A DNA stretch of 64,000 bases, taken from the NCBI RefSeq assembly GCF_003345355.1, contig NZ_QQNB01000002.1, positions 744,001 to 808,000 of the forward strand, given 5' to 3'. Below the pieces are notes generated by a model. The model made no database searches, was not told the DNA's origin, and saw only the letters and a program-made list of their open reading frames with translations. Origin of the DNA: Sphingomonas aracearum. GTDB taxonomy: Bacteria > Pseudomonadota > Alphaproteobacteria > Sphingomonadales > Sphingomonadaceae. Below are positions 34,088-43,204 of the stretch, piece after piece (the stretch's first letter is position 1; each line of letters begins with the position of its first letter). The translations under genes were made by a program, and so were the position numbers.

Positions 34088-34342
34088 TCAGCGGGGCCGC
34101 GACCGCTTCACCTTCTCGGAAGCGACACAGGCAGCGAAATCTTTGGCTGGACGGCGCTGCTTGAAGGGCTGACAGCGAACCATGTCGCACGTCCGTGCGT
34201 CCAGTTCGGCATCGCCACTACTCTTCGTCACAGTGCAATGCGTAACCTTGCCGGAACGATCAAAGCCGAACGCGACATCGGCTCCGTCGCTTGCTGCTGA
34301 AGGAGCGGCGACTGCCTGGGCAAGGGCCAAGATCAAAAGCAC
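34088..34342 (-). CDS. Small exported protein with TonB-C-like domain
   Basis: The 84-residue protein starts at a GTG that overlaps the sufB stop (TAGTG). It has a signal peptide (MLLILALAQAVAAPSAA) and one short domain, FGFDRSGKVTHCTVTKSSGD then AELDARTCDMV. This has the shape of the TonB C-terminal repeat (compare DGTVADCLVLVSSG in the protein at 56841), with two Cys placed to form a disulfide. Role unknown; it is too short to span the periplasm as a real TonB. Confidence 0.7.
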   Translation of the reverse strand: MLLILALAQAVAAPSAASDGADVAFGFDRSGKVTHCTVTKSSGDAELDARTCDMVRCQPFKQRRPAKDFAACVASEKVKRSRPR

Positions 34343-35814
34343 TATCCAACACTCCCCTCAAGCGAGATCCCCAGAAGCTTCTGCGCTTCCACCGCGAACT
34401 CCATCGGGAGTTGCTGGAGCACCTCGCGGGCGAAGCCGTTGACGATCAGCGCCACCGCCGCTTCCTGATCGAGCCCGCGGGACATGGCGTAGAACAGCTG
34501 GTCCTCGCTGATCTTGCTCGTCGTCGCCTCGTGCTCGATCTGTGCCGACGGGTTGCGGACCTCGATATAGGGCACGGTATGCGCGCCGCACTGGTCGCCG
34601 AGCAGCAGGCTGTCGCACTGGGTGAAGTTGCGGACGTTCTCGGCGGTCGGCCCGACGCGGACGAGGCCGCGATAGGTGTTGTCGCTCCGCCCGGCGCTGA
34701 TCCCCTTCGACACGATGGTCGAGCGGCTGCCCTTGCCGAGGTGGATCATCTTGGTGCCGGTATCGGCCTGCTGGCGGTTGTTGGTGACGGCAACCGAGTA
34801 GAATTCACCCACCGAGTTCTCGCCGGCGAGCACGCAAGACGGGTATTTCCAGGTGATCGCGCTGCCGGTTTCCACCTGCGTCCAGCTCACCTTGCTGTTG
34901 CGCCCCTGGCACAGCGCGCGCTTGGTGACGAAATTGTAGATGCCGCCGACGCCGTTCTCGTCGCCCGGATACCAGTTCTGGACGGTCGAGTACTTGATCT
35001 CGGCATGGTCCAGCGCGACCAGCTCGACCACCGCAGCGTGGAGCTGGTTCTCGTCGCGCATCGGGGCGGTGCAGCCCTCCAGATACGAGACGTACGCGCC
35101 CTTGTCGGCGACGATCAGCGTGCGTTCGAACTGGCCGGTATTCTCCGCATTGATGCGGAAATAGGTGGACAGCTCCATCGGGCAGCGCACGCCTTCGGGC
35201 ACATAGACGAAGGTGCCGTCGGAGAAGACCGCGCTGTTGAGCGTGGCGAAGTAATTGTCGCGCTGCGGCACGACGCGGCCCAGCCACTTCTTCACCAGCT
35301 CCGGATATTCGCGGATCGCCTCGGAGATCGACAGGAAGATCACGCCCGCGCGCTTTAGCTCGTCGCGGAACGTGGTCGCGACCGAAACGCTGTCGAACAC
35401 CGCGTCCACCGCGACGCGGCGCGGCGGCTCCGCGCCTTCGACGCCGGCGAGCAGCTTCTGCTCCTCGATCGGGATGCCGAGCTTTTCATAGGTGCGCCGG
35501 ATCTCGGGATCGAGTTCGTCCAGCGACGCGATGGTCTTCTTCTGCTTCGGCTCGGCGTAGTAATAGGCGTCCTGATAGTCGATCGGGGGCACGTTGAGCT
35601 TGGCCCAGTCCGGCGCCTCCATCGTCTGCCACAGGCGGAACGCCTTCAGCCGCCAGTCGAGCATCCATTCGGGCTCGCCCTTCTTGGCGGAAATGTAGCG
35701 CACGGTGTCCTCGCTCAACCCCTTGGGCGCGAACTCCTGCTCGATGTCGGTGGCGAAGCCCCATTCGTACTTCTTGGAAACGGCCTCATAGGCCTCGGCG
35801 TTCTTGGTGGCCAT
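34342..35814 (-). CDS. sufB: Fe-S scaffold subunit SufB
   Basis: The 490-residue protein is full length. It opens [20 protein letters not shown] and shows [57 protein letters not shown], then [20 protein letters not shown] and [20 protein letters not shown], with the cluster-ligand Cys near the C terminus. With SufC and SufD it forms the scaffold on which clusters are built. It is the first structural gene after the Rrf2 regulator, only four bases away. Confidence 0.96.
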   Translation of the reverse strand: MATKNAEAYEAVSKKYEWGFATDIEQEFAPKGLSEDTVRYISAKKGEPEWMLDWRLKAFRLWQTMEAPDWAKLNVPPIDYQDAYYYAEPKQKKTIASLDELDPEIRRTYEKLGIPIEEQKLLAGVEGAEPPRRVAVDAVFDSVSVATTFRDELKRAGVIFLSISEAIREYPELVKKWLGRVVPQRDNYFATLNSAVFSDGTFVYVPEGVRCPMELSTYFRINAENTGQFERTLIVADKGAYVSYLEGCTAPMRDENQLHAAVVELVALDHAEIKYSTVQNWYPGDENGVGGIYNFVTKRALCQGRNSKVSWTQVETGSAITWKYPSCVLAGENSVGEFYSVAVTNNRQQADTGTKMIHLGKGSRSTIVSKGISAGRSDNTYRGLVRVGPTAENVRNFTQCDSLLLGDQCGAHTVPYIEVRNPSAQIEHEATTSKISEDQLFYAMSRGLDQEAAVALIVNGFAREVLQQLPMEFAVEAQKLLGISLEGSVG

Positions 35815-35818
35815 GATC

Positions 35819-36361
35819 TTACTTCACCACCCCGGCCAAGGCCGGGGTCCAGTTGCGAGACGAAAGGTGGCGAGCGTCGATCTCCGCCTCGGGAGACACC
35901 GACGCCGGACCCCGGCTCTCGCCGGGGTGGACGACGAGAGAGGCGAGCGACACGCCGGCCAGCGCCCCGCGCACGGCCGCATTCACCACGCCCCAATGCG
36001 GCTTCACCGCGCAATGCCCGTCCAGCGCGCAATCGTGGCGATCGGCATCGACGCAGGTGGTGAGCGCGATCGGCCCCTCCACCGCCTCGATGATGTCGGC
36101 CAGGCTGATCGCGCCCGCCGGCCGGGCAAGGCGAAAGCCGCCGCCGGTGCCGCGCGTGCTTTGCAGCAGGCCGGCGCCCGACAGGCGGCTGACCAGCTTC
36201 TGCGCGGTGGGCAGCGGCACGCCGGTTTCCTCCGCCAGCATCGTCGCGTTGCAGCGCGCCAGCCCGCCGCCCCGCTCGCTCGCCAGGTGGCAATCGGGCG
36301 CACGCCGCGCGGCGGCGGTCATCATGACCACCGCATAATCGGCAAGGGAGGAAAGGCGCAT
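35819..36361 (-). CDS. Rrf2-family SUF regulator with a repeat-encoded tail
   Basis: The 180-residue protein starts at the ATG at 36361. The winged HTH region reads [20 protein letters not shown] and [20 protein letters not shown]. The Fe-S-binding Cys are in [20 protein letters not shown] (C-x7-C-x5-C). This is the SUF-associated Rrf2 regulator that senses cluster status and controls the operon. Its last 38 or so residues ([20 protein letters not shown] to [12 protein letters not shown]) are encoded by the palindromic repeat at 35826-35930, so the native C terminus has been replaced or extended. It leads the suf operon. Confidence 0.92.
   Translation of the reverse strand: MRLSSLADYAVVMMTAAARRAPDCHLASERGGGLARCNATMLAEETGVPLPTAQKLVSRLSGAGLLQSTRGTGGGFRLARPAGAISLADIIEAVEGPIALTTCVDADRHDCALDGHCAVKPHWGVVNAAVRGALAGVSLASLVVHPGESRGPASVSPEAEIDARHLSSRNWTPALAGVVK
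35826..35930. repeat. Paired CCCCGG palindrome element at the end of the suf regulator
   Basis: Arms CACCCCGGCCAAGGCCGGGG and CCCCGGCTCTCGCCGGGGTG flank about 55 bases. The element is read through in frame by the regulator gene and ends a few bases before its stop. Confidence 0.8.
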
Positions 36362-36378
36362 GTTGCGAGCAGTTCTCA

Positions 36379-36401
36379 AATCGGACCATCCCGATCCGAT
36401 T
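36379..36401. promoter_or_regulatory. Candidate operator for the Rrf2 SUF regulator
   Basis: AATCGGA, nine bases, TCCGATT: perfect 7-base arms, 18 bases upstream of the regulator's start in the 78-base gap before the AraC gene. Spacing and dyad symmetry suit a dimeric Rrf2 protein controlling its own operon. Confidence 0.6.
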
Positions 36402-36439
36402 ACCATGTGGGCGCGGCCGGCCCTTGCGTCAACCGCCAA

Positions 36440-37297
36440 TCATGTCGCCGACGTGATCGGATGCACCTGTCCGGCAAGCGCCGAGCGCTGCGCCATGGTC
36501 GCCTGGGCGAGGAGGGTCGGCTGTTCCAGGATCTGGCGCGGGGTAAGGCCGGTGAACTGCTTCAGCTCGCGGATCAGGTGGCTCTGGTCGTAGAAACCGC
36601 GCGCCAGCAGGTCGGGCAATGCCTCGCCCGCCGTGGCCAGCGCCACCGCGGCGCGGAGCGCGCGGTATTTGCGGGCAAGCAGCTTGGGCGGCGCGCCGTA
36701 CAAGGCGTTGCACTTGCGCTCGATCTGCCGCGCGGAAAGCCCCGTCCCCGCGATCAGCGACGCCATGTCCGGCGAGGGATCGTCCGACAGCCAGGCGTCC
36801 ACGCTGCGCATGAAGGCGACGGCCGCCCCCGCCTCGGCACGCACCGTTTCGCGCACAAAGCTTTCCAGCACCGCGATGCGCGCCGGATGATCGTCCGCCT
36901 CGCGCAGCGCGGTGACGGTGCGGGCCAGGTGCGAGGGATCGAGCAGCTGGCCCGCATCGATGCGCCGGTTGAGCAGCCCCGCCGCATCCACCCCCACCAT
37001 CGCCGCCCACCCGCCCGGCAGGAGCCCGAAGCCGAGCACCTGCGCGGGGCCGAGGATGCGGATGCGCGTGACCCCCGTCGTGGCGCCGCGAAAATGGGCG
37101 AGCGGCGCGTCCTGTTCCACGCCGTCCGCGAAGGTGTAGACGCTGCCCTCGCCTCCCAGCATGAAGCGGAACTGCGCGTGGCCGGCGCGCTCCACATCGG
37201 CGAACACCTCGTCCTCGACGGCGAAGTCGTAGAACAAGGCCACATAGTCGGCGAGGTCCGGCGACGGCACAGCATAATCCAGCCGAAGTCCCGGCAC
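36440..37297 (-). CDS. AraC-family transcriptional regulator
   Basis: The 285-residue protein has an N-terminal sensor-like half and a C-terminal double helix-turn-helix. The first is in MASLIAGTGLSARQIERKCN; the second, with the family signature, is in FYDQSHLIRELKQFTGLTPR then QIL. The start is a GTG at 37297. It reads in the same direction as suf but is separated from the regulator by the operator gap, and is divergent from pyrD with 250 bases between. Target unknown. Confidence 0.9.
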   Translation of the reverse strand: MPGLRLDYAVPSPDLADYVALFYDFAVEDEVFADVERAGHAQFRFMLGGEGSVYTFADGVEQDAPLAHFRGATTGVTRIRILGPAQVLGFGLLPGGWAAMVGVDAAGLLNRRIDAGQLLDPSHLARTVTALREADDHPARIAVLESFVRETVRAEAGAAVAFMRSVDAWLSDDPSPDMASLIAGTGLSARQIERKCNALYGAPPKLLARKYRALRAAVALATAGEALPDLLARGFYDQSHLIRELKQFTGLTPRQILEQPTLLAQATMAQRSALAGQVHPITSAT

Positions 37298-37548
37298 AGT
37301 GCGACTCCCCTCTCTTCTACCCCGAACACCGCTCTATTGCGACAAAGGTAGAAAGGGAATGCGGCGCAAATGTTACTGTGCGCATATAAAGGCGGCCCGG
37401 ACAGCAGAGCCGCCGGGCCGCAGGAAAAGGTTCCCCCTGTTGAGAGAAACCCTCGGGTCGCATCGCTCCTCTTCCACAAAGAGCCGGGGCGGTATTGGAT
37501 GGATGCGACACACTCGCAATTTACACGCGGTCCTGCCATGCAGGCGGC

Positions 37549-38577
37549 ATGGTCTATCCCCTGTTGCGCCGCGCGCTGTTCTCGCTGGAGGCCGAGCAGG
37601 CGCATGATCTGACGATCGATGCGCTGGCCGCCTGGGGCGCCGCCGGGTCGCCGATGAGCGCCAACCGCCCCGATTCGGTGCTGGAAACGCAGGTGGCGGG
37701 CGTGCGCTTTCCCAACCCGATCGGGCTGGCGGCCGGGCTCGACAAGAATGCGCGGGCGATCCGCGGGCTGTCGGCGCTGGGCTTCGGCAGCGTGGAGGTG
37801 GGCACGCTCACCCCGCGGCCGCAGCCGGGCAATCCCCGCCCGCGCCTGTTCCGGCTGGAGGAGGACGGCGCGATCATCAATCGCATGGGGTTCAACAATG
37901 GCGGGCTCGACGCCGCCCTGGCGCGGCTGAAGCGGGGAACGGGCGTGCTCGGGATCAATGTCGGCGCCAACAAGGAGGCGACCGATCGCGTCGCGGACTA
38001 TGTCCACGGCGTCACCCGTGCGGCGGCGCTGGCCGATTACGTGACCATCAACATCAGCTCGCCGAACACGCCGGGCCTGCGCGACCTGCAGCATGGCGCC
38101 GCGCTGCGCGAGCTGCTGGCCGCCTGCACGCAGGCGCGGGGCCGCACGCCCCTGTTCCTGAAGGTCGCGCCCGACCTGCACGCGCACGAGATCGACGACA
38201 TCGCGCGGGCCGCGATCGAGGCGCGGGTGGATGCGCTGATCGTCAGCAACACCACGGTGTCGCGGCCGTCCCTCGCCTCGCGCCATGCCGGCGAGACCGG
38301 CGGGCTGTCGGGCGTGCCGCTGGCGCCGCTGGCCCGGGCACGGCTGGCGGACTTTCGCGCGGCCACGGGCGGCAGCTTGCCGCTCGTCTCGGTCGGCGGG
38401 ATCGACAGCGGGGCGGAAGCCTATGCCCGCATCCGCGCCGGGGCCAGCCTGGTGCAGGTCTATTCCGCGCTGATCTACGAAGGGCCCGGCCTGCCTTCCC
38501 GCATGGCGCGCGAGCTGGCGGCCCTATTGCGCCGGGACGGTTTCGCGCGCGTGGGCGACGCGGTCGGCGTTTCCTGA
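37549..38577 (+). CDS. pyrD: Dihydroorotate dehydrogenase (quinone)
   Basis: The 342-residue class 2 enzyme oxidises dihydroorotate to orotate and passes electrons to ubiquinone at the inner membrane. The N-terminal amphipathic membrane helix (MVYPLLRRALFSLEAEQAHD) supports the ATG at 37549. FMN and substrate sites show in NPIGLAAGLDKNARAIRGL, INRMGFNNGG, YVTINISSPNTPGLRDLQHG, LIVSNTTVSRP and VGGIDSGAEAYARIRAGASL. Its last 54 bases overlap the convergent gamma-glutamyltransferase gene. Confidence 0.96.
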   Translation: MVYPLLRRALFSLEAEQAHDLTIDALAAWGAAGSPMSANRPDSVLETQVAGVRFPNPIGLAAGLDKNARAIRGLSALGFGSVEVGTLTPRPQPGNPRPRLFRLEEDGAIINRMGFNNGGLDAALARLKRGTGVLGINVGANKEATDRVADYVHGVTRAAALADYVTINISSPNTPGLRDLQHGAALRELLAACTQARGRTPLFLKVAPDLHAHEIDDIARAAIEARVDALIVSNTTVSRPSLASRHAGETGGLSGVPLAPLARARLADFRAATGGSLPLVSVGGIDSGAEAYARIRAGASLVQVYSALIYEGPGLPSRMARELAALLRRDGFARVGDAVGVS

Positions 38578-40320
38578 CAGAACACGGGCCGAGCCCGGCG
38601 CCGGCTCGACCAGCGCGCGGCCCTCGCGGCGCGGATCGAACCCGCCGTCATACAGGCCGCCGCGGACCAGCAGGCCCTGCAGGCCCGAATCCTCGCCCTG
38701 CCCCGGCTTCAGGTCGATGCCGCGCGCCGCCAGGCCGGCGAGCAGCGCGGGCGAGAACTTCGTCACCTCGCCCTGGAACGCCTGGCCGCGGGCGACCAGG
38801 TTCGGCAGGGCCAGCGCTTCCTGCGTCGGCAGCCTCCAGTCCACCGCGCCGACCATCGACTTGCCGACATAGGCGAGGATCGCATTGCCCCCGGCCGAGC
38901 CGAACGCGCCGGCAAAGCGGCGGTCGGCGGTGAGCATCACCAGCGGCGTCATGGACGAGCGCGGCCGCTTGCCGGGCGCCACCGCATTGGCGGCGGGGCG
39001 GCCCTGCGCATCCACGGGGGCGAAGGAGAAATCGGTCATCTGGTTGTTGAGGAAAAAGCCGTCGACCATCCGGCCGGAGCCGAAGATCGATTCCACCGTG
39101 GTCGTCATCGACACCACGTTGCCCGCGGCATCGCCGACGATGAAATGCGAGGTGCCCATCGGCTCGCGCGTGGCGTCGCGCCCGGCCAGCACGGCGCCGG
39201 CGGGCTGGCCCGCTTCCGGCGGCGCGCCTGCCTGCGCCCCGATCAGCGCGGCGCGGCGGGCGACATAGGCCGGGTCGAGCAGCCCCTTCACCGGCACCTG
39301 CACGAAGGCGGGATCGCCGACATAGCGGTCGCGGTCGGCGTACATCAGCCGGCTCGCCTCCGCGAACAGGAACCAGCCCTGCGGATCGGCGGGCCCGCGC
39401 GCGGCAATGTCGGTGCGCTCCAGGATCTTGAGCAGTTCGAGCAGGCCCACCCCGCTGGCCGGGGGTGGCGGCGCGCAGACGACATACACGCGCCAGCTGT
39501 CGCAGATCGGCTCGCGCTTGACCGGGCGATAGGCGGCGAGATCGGCCAGCGTCATGCTGCTGGCAAGCGGCCCTTGCGCCACCCGCGCGACGATCCGCCG
39601 CGCGGTCTCGCCGGCATAGAGCGCGTCCGGCCCTTGCGCCGCGAGCCGCTGGAGAAAGCCGGCATAGGCCGGGTTGCGCAGGCGGTCGCCCGCGGTCAGC
39701 AGCCCGCCGCCGGGCCGCGCGAAATAGGCCTGCACGTCGGGCGCGGACAGCTCGGCAAAGCCGCCGCGCAGCATCCGCCCGAGCCGCGGCGAGACGATGA
39801 ACCCCTCGCGCGCGGTGCGCTCGGCATCGCCGAACAGGTCGCGCCAGGGCAGCCGGCCATGCTCGTCATGCGCCAGCGCCAGCATCCTCACCGCGCCCAG
39901 CACGCCCGTCGCCCGGCCGGACAGCACCGCCGTGTCGAACGGCAGCGGCTGGCCGTTGGCGCCCAGCCACATGGCGGGTGTCGCGCCCGCCGGTGCCGTC
40001 TCGCGCCCGTCATAGACGGTGACCTTGCGGGTGGCCGCGTCGTAATAGGTCATGAACGCGCCACCGCCGATGCCCGAGCTCTGCGGCTCCACCAGCGAGA
40101 GCATCGCCTGCACCGCGATCGCCGCGTCCACCGCGCTGCCGCCGCGCCGCAGCACCGCCATGCCCGCCTCCGCCGCCAGCGGATTGGCCACCACCGAGAA
40201 GATCTTCGCAGCCGCAGGTGCGGCAACGGCGGCCGGCGGCGCGGCGGGACGGTCGGTCGCGGCGCAGGAGCCCAGCAGGGCGGCGGCACCGGCGGCGAGA
40301 AGGGAGCGGAGCAACGTCAT
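38524..40320 (-). CDS. ggt: Gamma-glutamyltransferase
   Basis: The 598-residue Ntn-hydrolase is exported as a probable lipoprotein (MTLLRSLLAAGAAALLGSC, lipobox LGSC). The self-processing and catalytic Thr is in GTSHFIVGDAAGNVVSMTTT (about Thr390). The substrate pocket shows VEPQSSGIGGGAFMTYYD, the Tyr/Asp/Arg set in TVYDGRETAP, and FLNNQMTDFSF. It hydrolyses glutathione and gamma-glutamyl compounds in the periplasm. The 3' end overlaps pyrD by 54 bases; the C-terminal tail there is longer than needed. Confidence 0.95.
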   Translation of the reverse strand: MTLLRSLLAAGAAALLGSCAATDRPAAPPAAVAAPAAAKIFSVVANPLAAEAGMAVLRRGGSAVDAAIAVQAMLSLVEPQSSGIGGGAFMTYYDAATRKVTVYDGRETAPAGATPAMWLGANGQPLPFDTAVLSGRATGVLGAVRMLALAHDEHGRLPWRDLFGDAERTAREGFIVSPRLGRMLRGGFAELSAPDVQAYFARPGGGLLTAGDRLRNPAYAGFLQRLAAQGPDALYAGETARRIVARVAQGPLASSMTLADLAAYRPVKREPICDSWRVYVVCAPPPPASGVGLLELLKILERTDIAARGPADPQGWFLFAEASRLMYADRDRYVGDPAFVQVPVKGLLDPAYVARRAALIGAQAGAPPEAGQPAGAVLAGRDATREPMGTSHFIVGDAAGNVVSMTTTVESIFGSGRMVDGFFLNNQMTDFSFAPVDAQGRPAANAVAPGKRPRSSMTPLVMLTADRRFAGAFGSAGGNAILAYVGKSMVGAVDWRLPTQEALALPNLVARGQAFQGEVTKFSPALLAGLAARGIDLKPGQGEDSGLQGLLVRGGLYDGGFDPRREGRALVEPAPGSARVLSGNADRVAHARETVPAQ

Positions 40321-40442
40321 GCGCCCCCGGATAGACAGCGGTTCGGGGCGCGTCCACCTGAGCCGGCCCTGTTGCCGGGCTGGCGCGCGACGTTACGGAA
40401 CGGTAGCAAGGGCAGGAAAGCAGGGCGGCAAACGCCGGGAGG

Positions 40443-42272
40443 ATGCGCGAAGTGAGCCGGACGCTCGAACATTTCAACAACCTGGTGGAGATGTTCTTCA
40501 CGCGCGCCGCCGAAGGGGGCGACAAGCCGTTCCTGTGGGGAAAGCGCGACGGCGCCTGGGTGGCGACCTCCTGGGCGGAGGCGGCGCGGCAGGTGGCGAG
40601 CCTGGCCACGGGGCTGCGCGCGATCGGGCTGCAACCGGGCGACCGGGTGATGCTGGTCAGCGAGAACCGCCCGGAATGGTGCATCAGCGACCTGGGCATC
40701 ATGGCCGCGGGCTGCGTGACGGTGCCGGCCTACACCACCAACACCGAGCGCGACCACACGCACATCATCGAGAATTCGGGCGCGCGGGCGGTGATCGTCT
40801 CCACCAACAAGCTCGCCCGCACGCTGCTGCCGGCGGCGATCCGCGCGTCGGACGCCAAGATCATCATCGGCATCGAGGACGTGCGCATCTCGCAGGGCGG
40901 GCCGCTGGAATGCCATGGCTGGCACAAGCTGATCGCCGACCATCCCGCCGATCCGGCGACGGTTGCCGCGCAGGCGACCTTCGCGCGGAGCGACCTGGCC
41001 TGCATCATCTACACGTCCGGCACCGGCGGGTCCCCGCGCGGCGTGATGCAGCACCATGGCGCGATCCTGCACAATTGCGCGGGCTGCGCGGCGGTGATCT
41101 CGGAGGATTTCGGCTGGGGGGACGAGGTGTTCCTGTCGTTCCTGCCGCTCAGCCATGCCTATGAGCATACCGGCGGGCAGCATTTCTCGATCTCGCTGGG
41201 CGGGCAGATCTATTATGCCGAGGGGCTCGACAAGCTCGCCGCGAACATCGAGGAAACCCGCCCCACGATCATGTTCGTCGTGCCGCGGCTGTTCGAGGTC
41301 CTGCGCACCCGCATCACCAAGACGATCGAGAAGCAGGGCGGCCTGCCCGCGACCATGCTGAAGGTGGCGCTGGACGTCGGCGCGCGCGATTATGAGGGGC
41401 GCTTGCGCTGGCGCGACCGGCCGAGGCAGCTGGCGGTGGCCGCCTTGTTCAAGCCCAGGATCGCGCAGCGGTTCGGCGGGCGGATGAAGGCCATGGTGTC
41501 CGGCGGCGCGCCGCTGAACGCGGAGATCGGGCTGTTCTTCCACTCGCTCGGCCTCACCTTCCTGCAAGGCTATGGCCAGACGGAGGCGGCGCCGGTGATC
41601 TCGTGCAACCGCCCCAAGGCCGGCGTGCGCATGGACTCGGTCGGCCCCCCGCTGGCCGATACCGAGGTGGCGATCGCCGAGGACGGCGAGATCCTGGTGC
41701 GCGGCGAGCTGGTCATGCACGGTTACTGGCGCAACGAGGCGGAAACCGCGCGCGTGCTGCGGCTCGATCCGGCGGCACCCGAGAAAGGCCCCTGGCTGCA
41801 TACCGGCGATATCGGCATCATCGACGAGGCGGGCCGCATCAGGATCACCGACCGCAAGAAGGACATCATCGTCAACGACAAGGGCGACAATGTCGCGCCG
41901 CAGAAGATCGAGGGCATGCTGACGCTGCAGCCGGAGATCGTGCAGGCGATGATCTATGGCGATCGCAAGCCGTACATGGTGGCGGTGCTGGTGCCCGATC
42001 CCGACTGGGTGCAGGAATGGTGCGCGAAGGGCGGCGCGCAGTGCGACTTCAAGCGGCTGGAGGAGAACTCCGCCTTCCGCACCGCGCTGGGCGAGGCGGT
42101 GGAGCGGGTGAACAAGGACCTGTCCGTCACCGAGCGCGTGCGCCGCTTCATCCTGGCCGATGGCGCGTTCGCGATCGAGAACGAGCAGCTGACGCCGAGC
42201 CTGAAGATCCGCCGCCATGTGCTGAAGCAGGTCTATGGAGAAAGGCTGGACGCGTTGTACCGGGCCGGTTAG
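40443..42272 (+). CDS. Long-chain acyl-CoA synthetase-type AMP-forming ligase
   Basis: The 609-residue ANL-superfamily enzyme activates a fatty acid with ATP and CoA. The phosphate loop is YTSGTGGSPRGVMQHHGAIL, the adenine motif is FLQGYGQTEAAPVISCN, and LHTGDIGIIDEAGRIRITDR and KDIIVNDKGDNVAPQKIEG mark the hinge. The loop is slightly divergent (YTSGTGG rather than YTSGTTG). Length fits the FadD15/AcsBG-like long-chain group. It stands alone and is divergent from ggt. Confidence 0.94.
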   Translation: MREVSRTLEHFNNLVEMFFTRAAEGGDKPFLWGKRDGAWVATSWAEAARQVASLATGLRAIGLQPGDRVMLVSENRPEWCISDLGIMAAGCVTVPAYTTNTERDHTHIIENSGARAVIVSTNKLARTLLPAAIRASDAKIIIGIEDVRISQGGPLECHGWHKLIADHPADPATVAAQATFARSDLACIIYTSGTGGSPRGVMQHHGAILHNCAGCAAVISEDFGWGDEVFLSFLPLSHAYEHTGGQHFSISLGGQIYYAEGLDKLAANIEETRPTIMFVVPRLFEVLRTRITKTIEKQGGLPATMLKVALDVGARDYEGRLRWRDRPRQLAVAALFKPRIAQRFGGRMKAMVSGGAPLNAEIGLFFHSLGLTFLQGYGQTEAAPVISCNRPKAGVRMDSVGPPLADTEVAIAEDGEILVRGELVMHGYWRNEAETARVLRLDPAAPEKGPWLHTGDIGIIDEAGRIRITDRKKDIIVNDKGDNVAPQKIEGMLTLQPEIVQAMIYGDRKPYMVAVLVPDPDWVQEWCAKGGAQCDFKRLEENSAFRTALGEAVERVNKDLSVTERVRRFILADGAFAIENEQLTPSLKIRRHVLKQVYGERLDALYRAG

Positions 42273-42337
42273 CGAAATAGCGGCGCTATTTCGCGCCTCG
42301 AACCGGCCCCGGCCAGCGGGGGCGCAGCCTCCGACTG

Positions 42338-42362
42338 ACGACGCGGCTTTGCCGCGGCGGGG
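42338..42362. repeat. 25-base dispersed repeat, copy 2
   Basis: The sequence is identical over 25 bases to 20330-20354, including the CGCGG-CTTTG-CCGCG hairpin. It lies shortly after the acyl-CoA synthetase stop. Confidence 0.75.
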
Positions 42363-42466
42363 CGTTCGCGATGGTTGCGCATAAGAGCGGAACGTCCGCT
42401 ATTGGGTGGATAGGTGCCGTTCAGCAATGCTCGTCTGACCAGCCTCAATGGCTCCTATGGCTGCTC

Positions 42467-42880
42467 CTACGTTTCCTCAGCGGACCGTTGATCGACAGCC
42501 AAGACGTAAATTTCTTTCAAATTAAGTCGCCGGACGTCGGATGAATCGATCTTGATGTAGATGTTGAAAATGTTTCTATCAGCAAAGCAGTGCAGGAAAG
42601 ACAGGCGGTCTATACGCGCGTTCTTGATAATACGAGTAATCGCTGAAAGTGCTTCAGGCGCATCGCGGCCGTTCACTTCAACCTTCCGCAATCCCACCGG
42701 TCCGGTGCCGTCAATCCAGCTATTGCGATAGGTGATCCTTATCGAATTGGTTTTGCAGACAGCGGAGATGCTGACGTTAATCGGTGAAACAGTGTCACCC
42801 ACAAGCTCTGGTGCCCCAGCAGCGCTCAAGAGGGCTCCGCTTGCGATAAGTTGTATGATTCGAAGCGATCTCGCGGGCAT
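42467..42880 (-). CDS. Hypothetical small exported protein
   Basis: The 137-residue frame starts at 42880 and gives a leader-like N terminus (MPARSLRIIQLIASGALLSA, then AGAPEL). The mature part is beta-rich, with INVSISAVCKTNSIRITYRN and IIKNARIDRLSFLHCFADRN, and has two Cys. Base composition is clearly more AT-rich than the flanks, and codon choice is less typical, suggesting recent arrival. No family is recognised. Confidence 0.6.
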   Translation of the reverse strand: MPARSLRIIQLIASGALLSAAGAPELVGDTVSPINVSISAVCKTNSIRITYRNSWIDGTGPVGLRKVEVNGRDAPEALSAITRIIKNARIDRLSFLHCFADRNIFNIYIKIDSSDVRRLNLKEIYVLAVDQRSAEET

Positions 42881-42944
42881 GAGCAATCCGATGCGGCAAT
42901 GGGGCTCTGAGCGGCTCAGTGTCGGCCACGACAATTACATGTCA

Positions 42945-42994
42945 ATGTCCGCTTTTGGGCGAAAGCGGAATGCCCGCTACTGGGCGCAAGCGGA
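42945..42994. repeat. Two tandem 25-base palindromic units
   Basis: Each unit has the form ATGYCCGCT..TGGGCG.AAGCGGA; the two copies agree at 21 of 25 bases and each can fold on itself (CCGCT with AGCGG). They lie directly next to each other. Confidence 0.75.
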
Positions 42995-43204
42995 CGTTCG
43001 TTTCGGATGCACGAATAGCGGGCGCGCGCGTGTACGCGGCCCGTGGGAACAGGGAAAGGGATCGACCGGCGCGTCCTAGCCACGGTTTTGCACCCGGGGC
43101 TCGACGACTTTTGAGACACTCGCTACACTACGAAGCGTCGAGACTTCTTGTATCTGCCGGGTATCGGCGACGCCCCCGGTACTCTGCCGCACCGGCTCTG
43201 GCAT

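Noticed and set aside
20568..38577. pyrC and pyrD as one pyrimidine operon
   Set aside because: They are 16 kb apart on opposite strands with unrelated neighbours.
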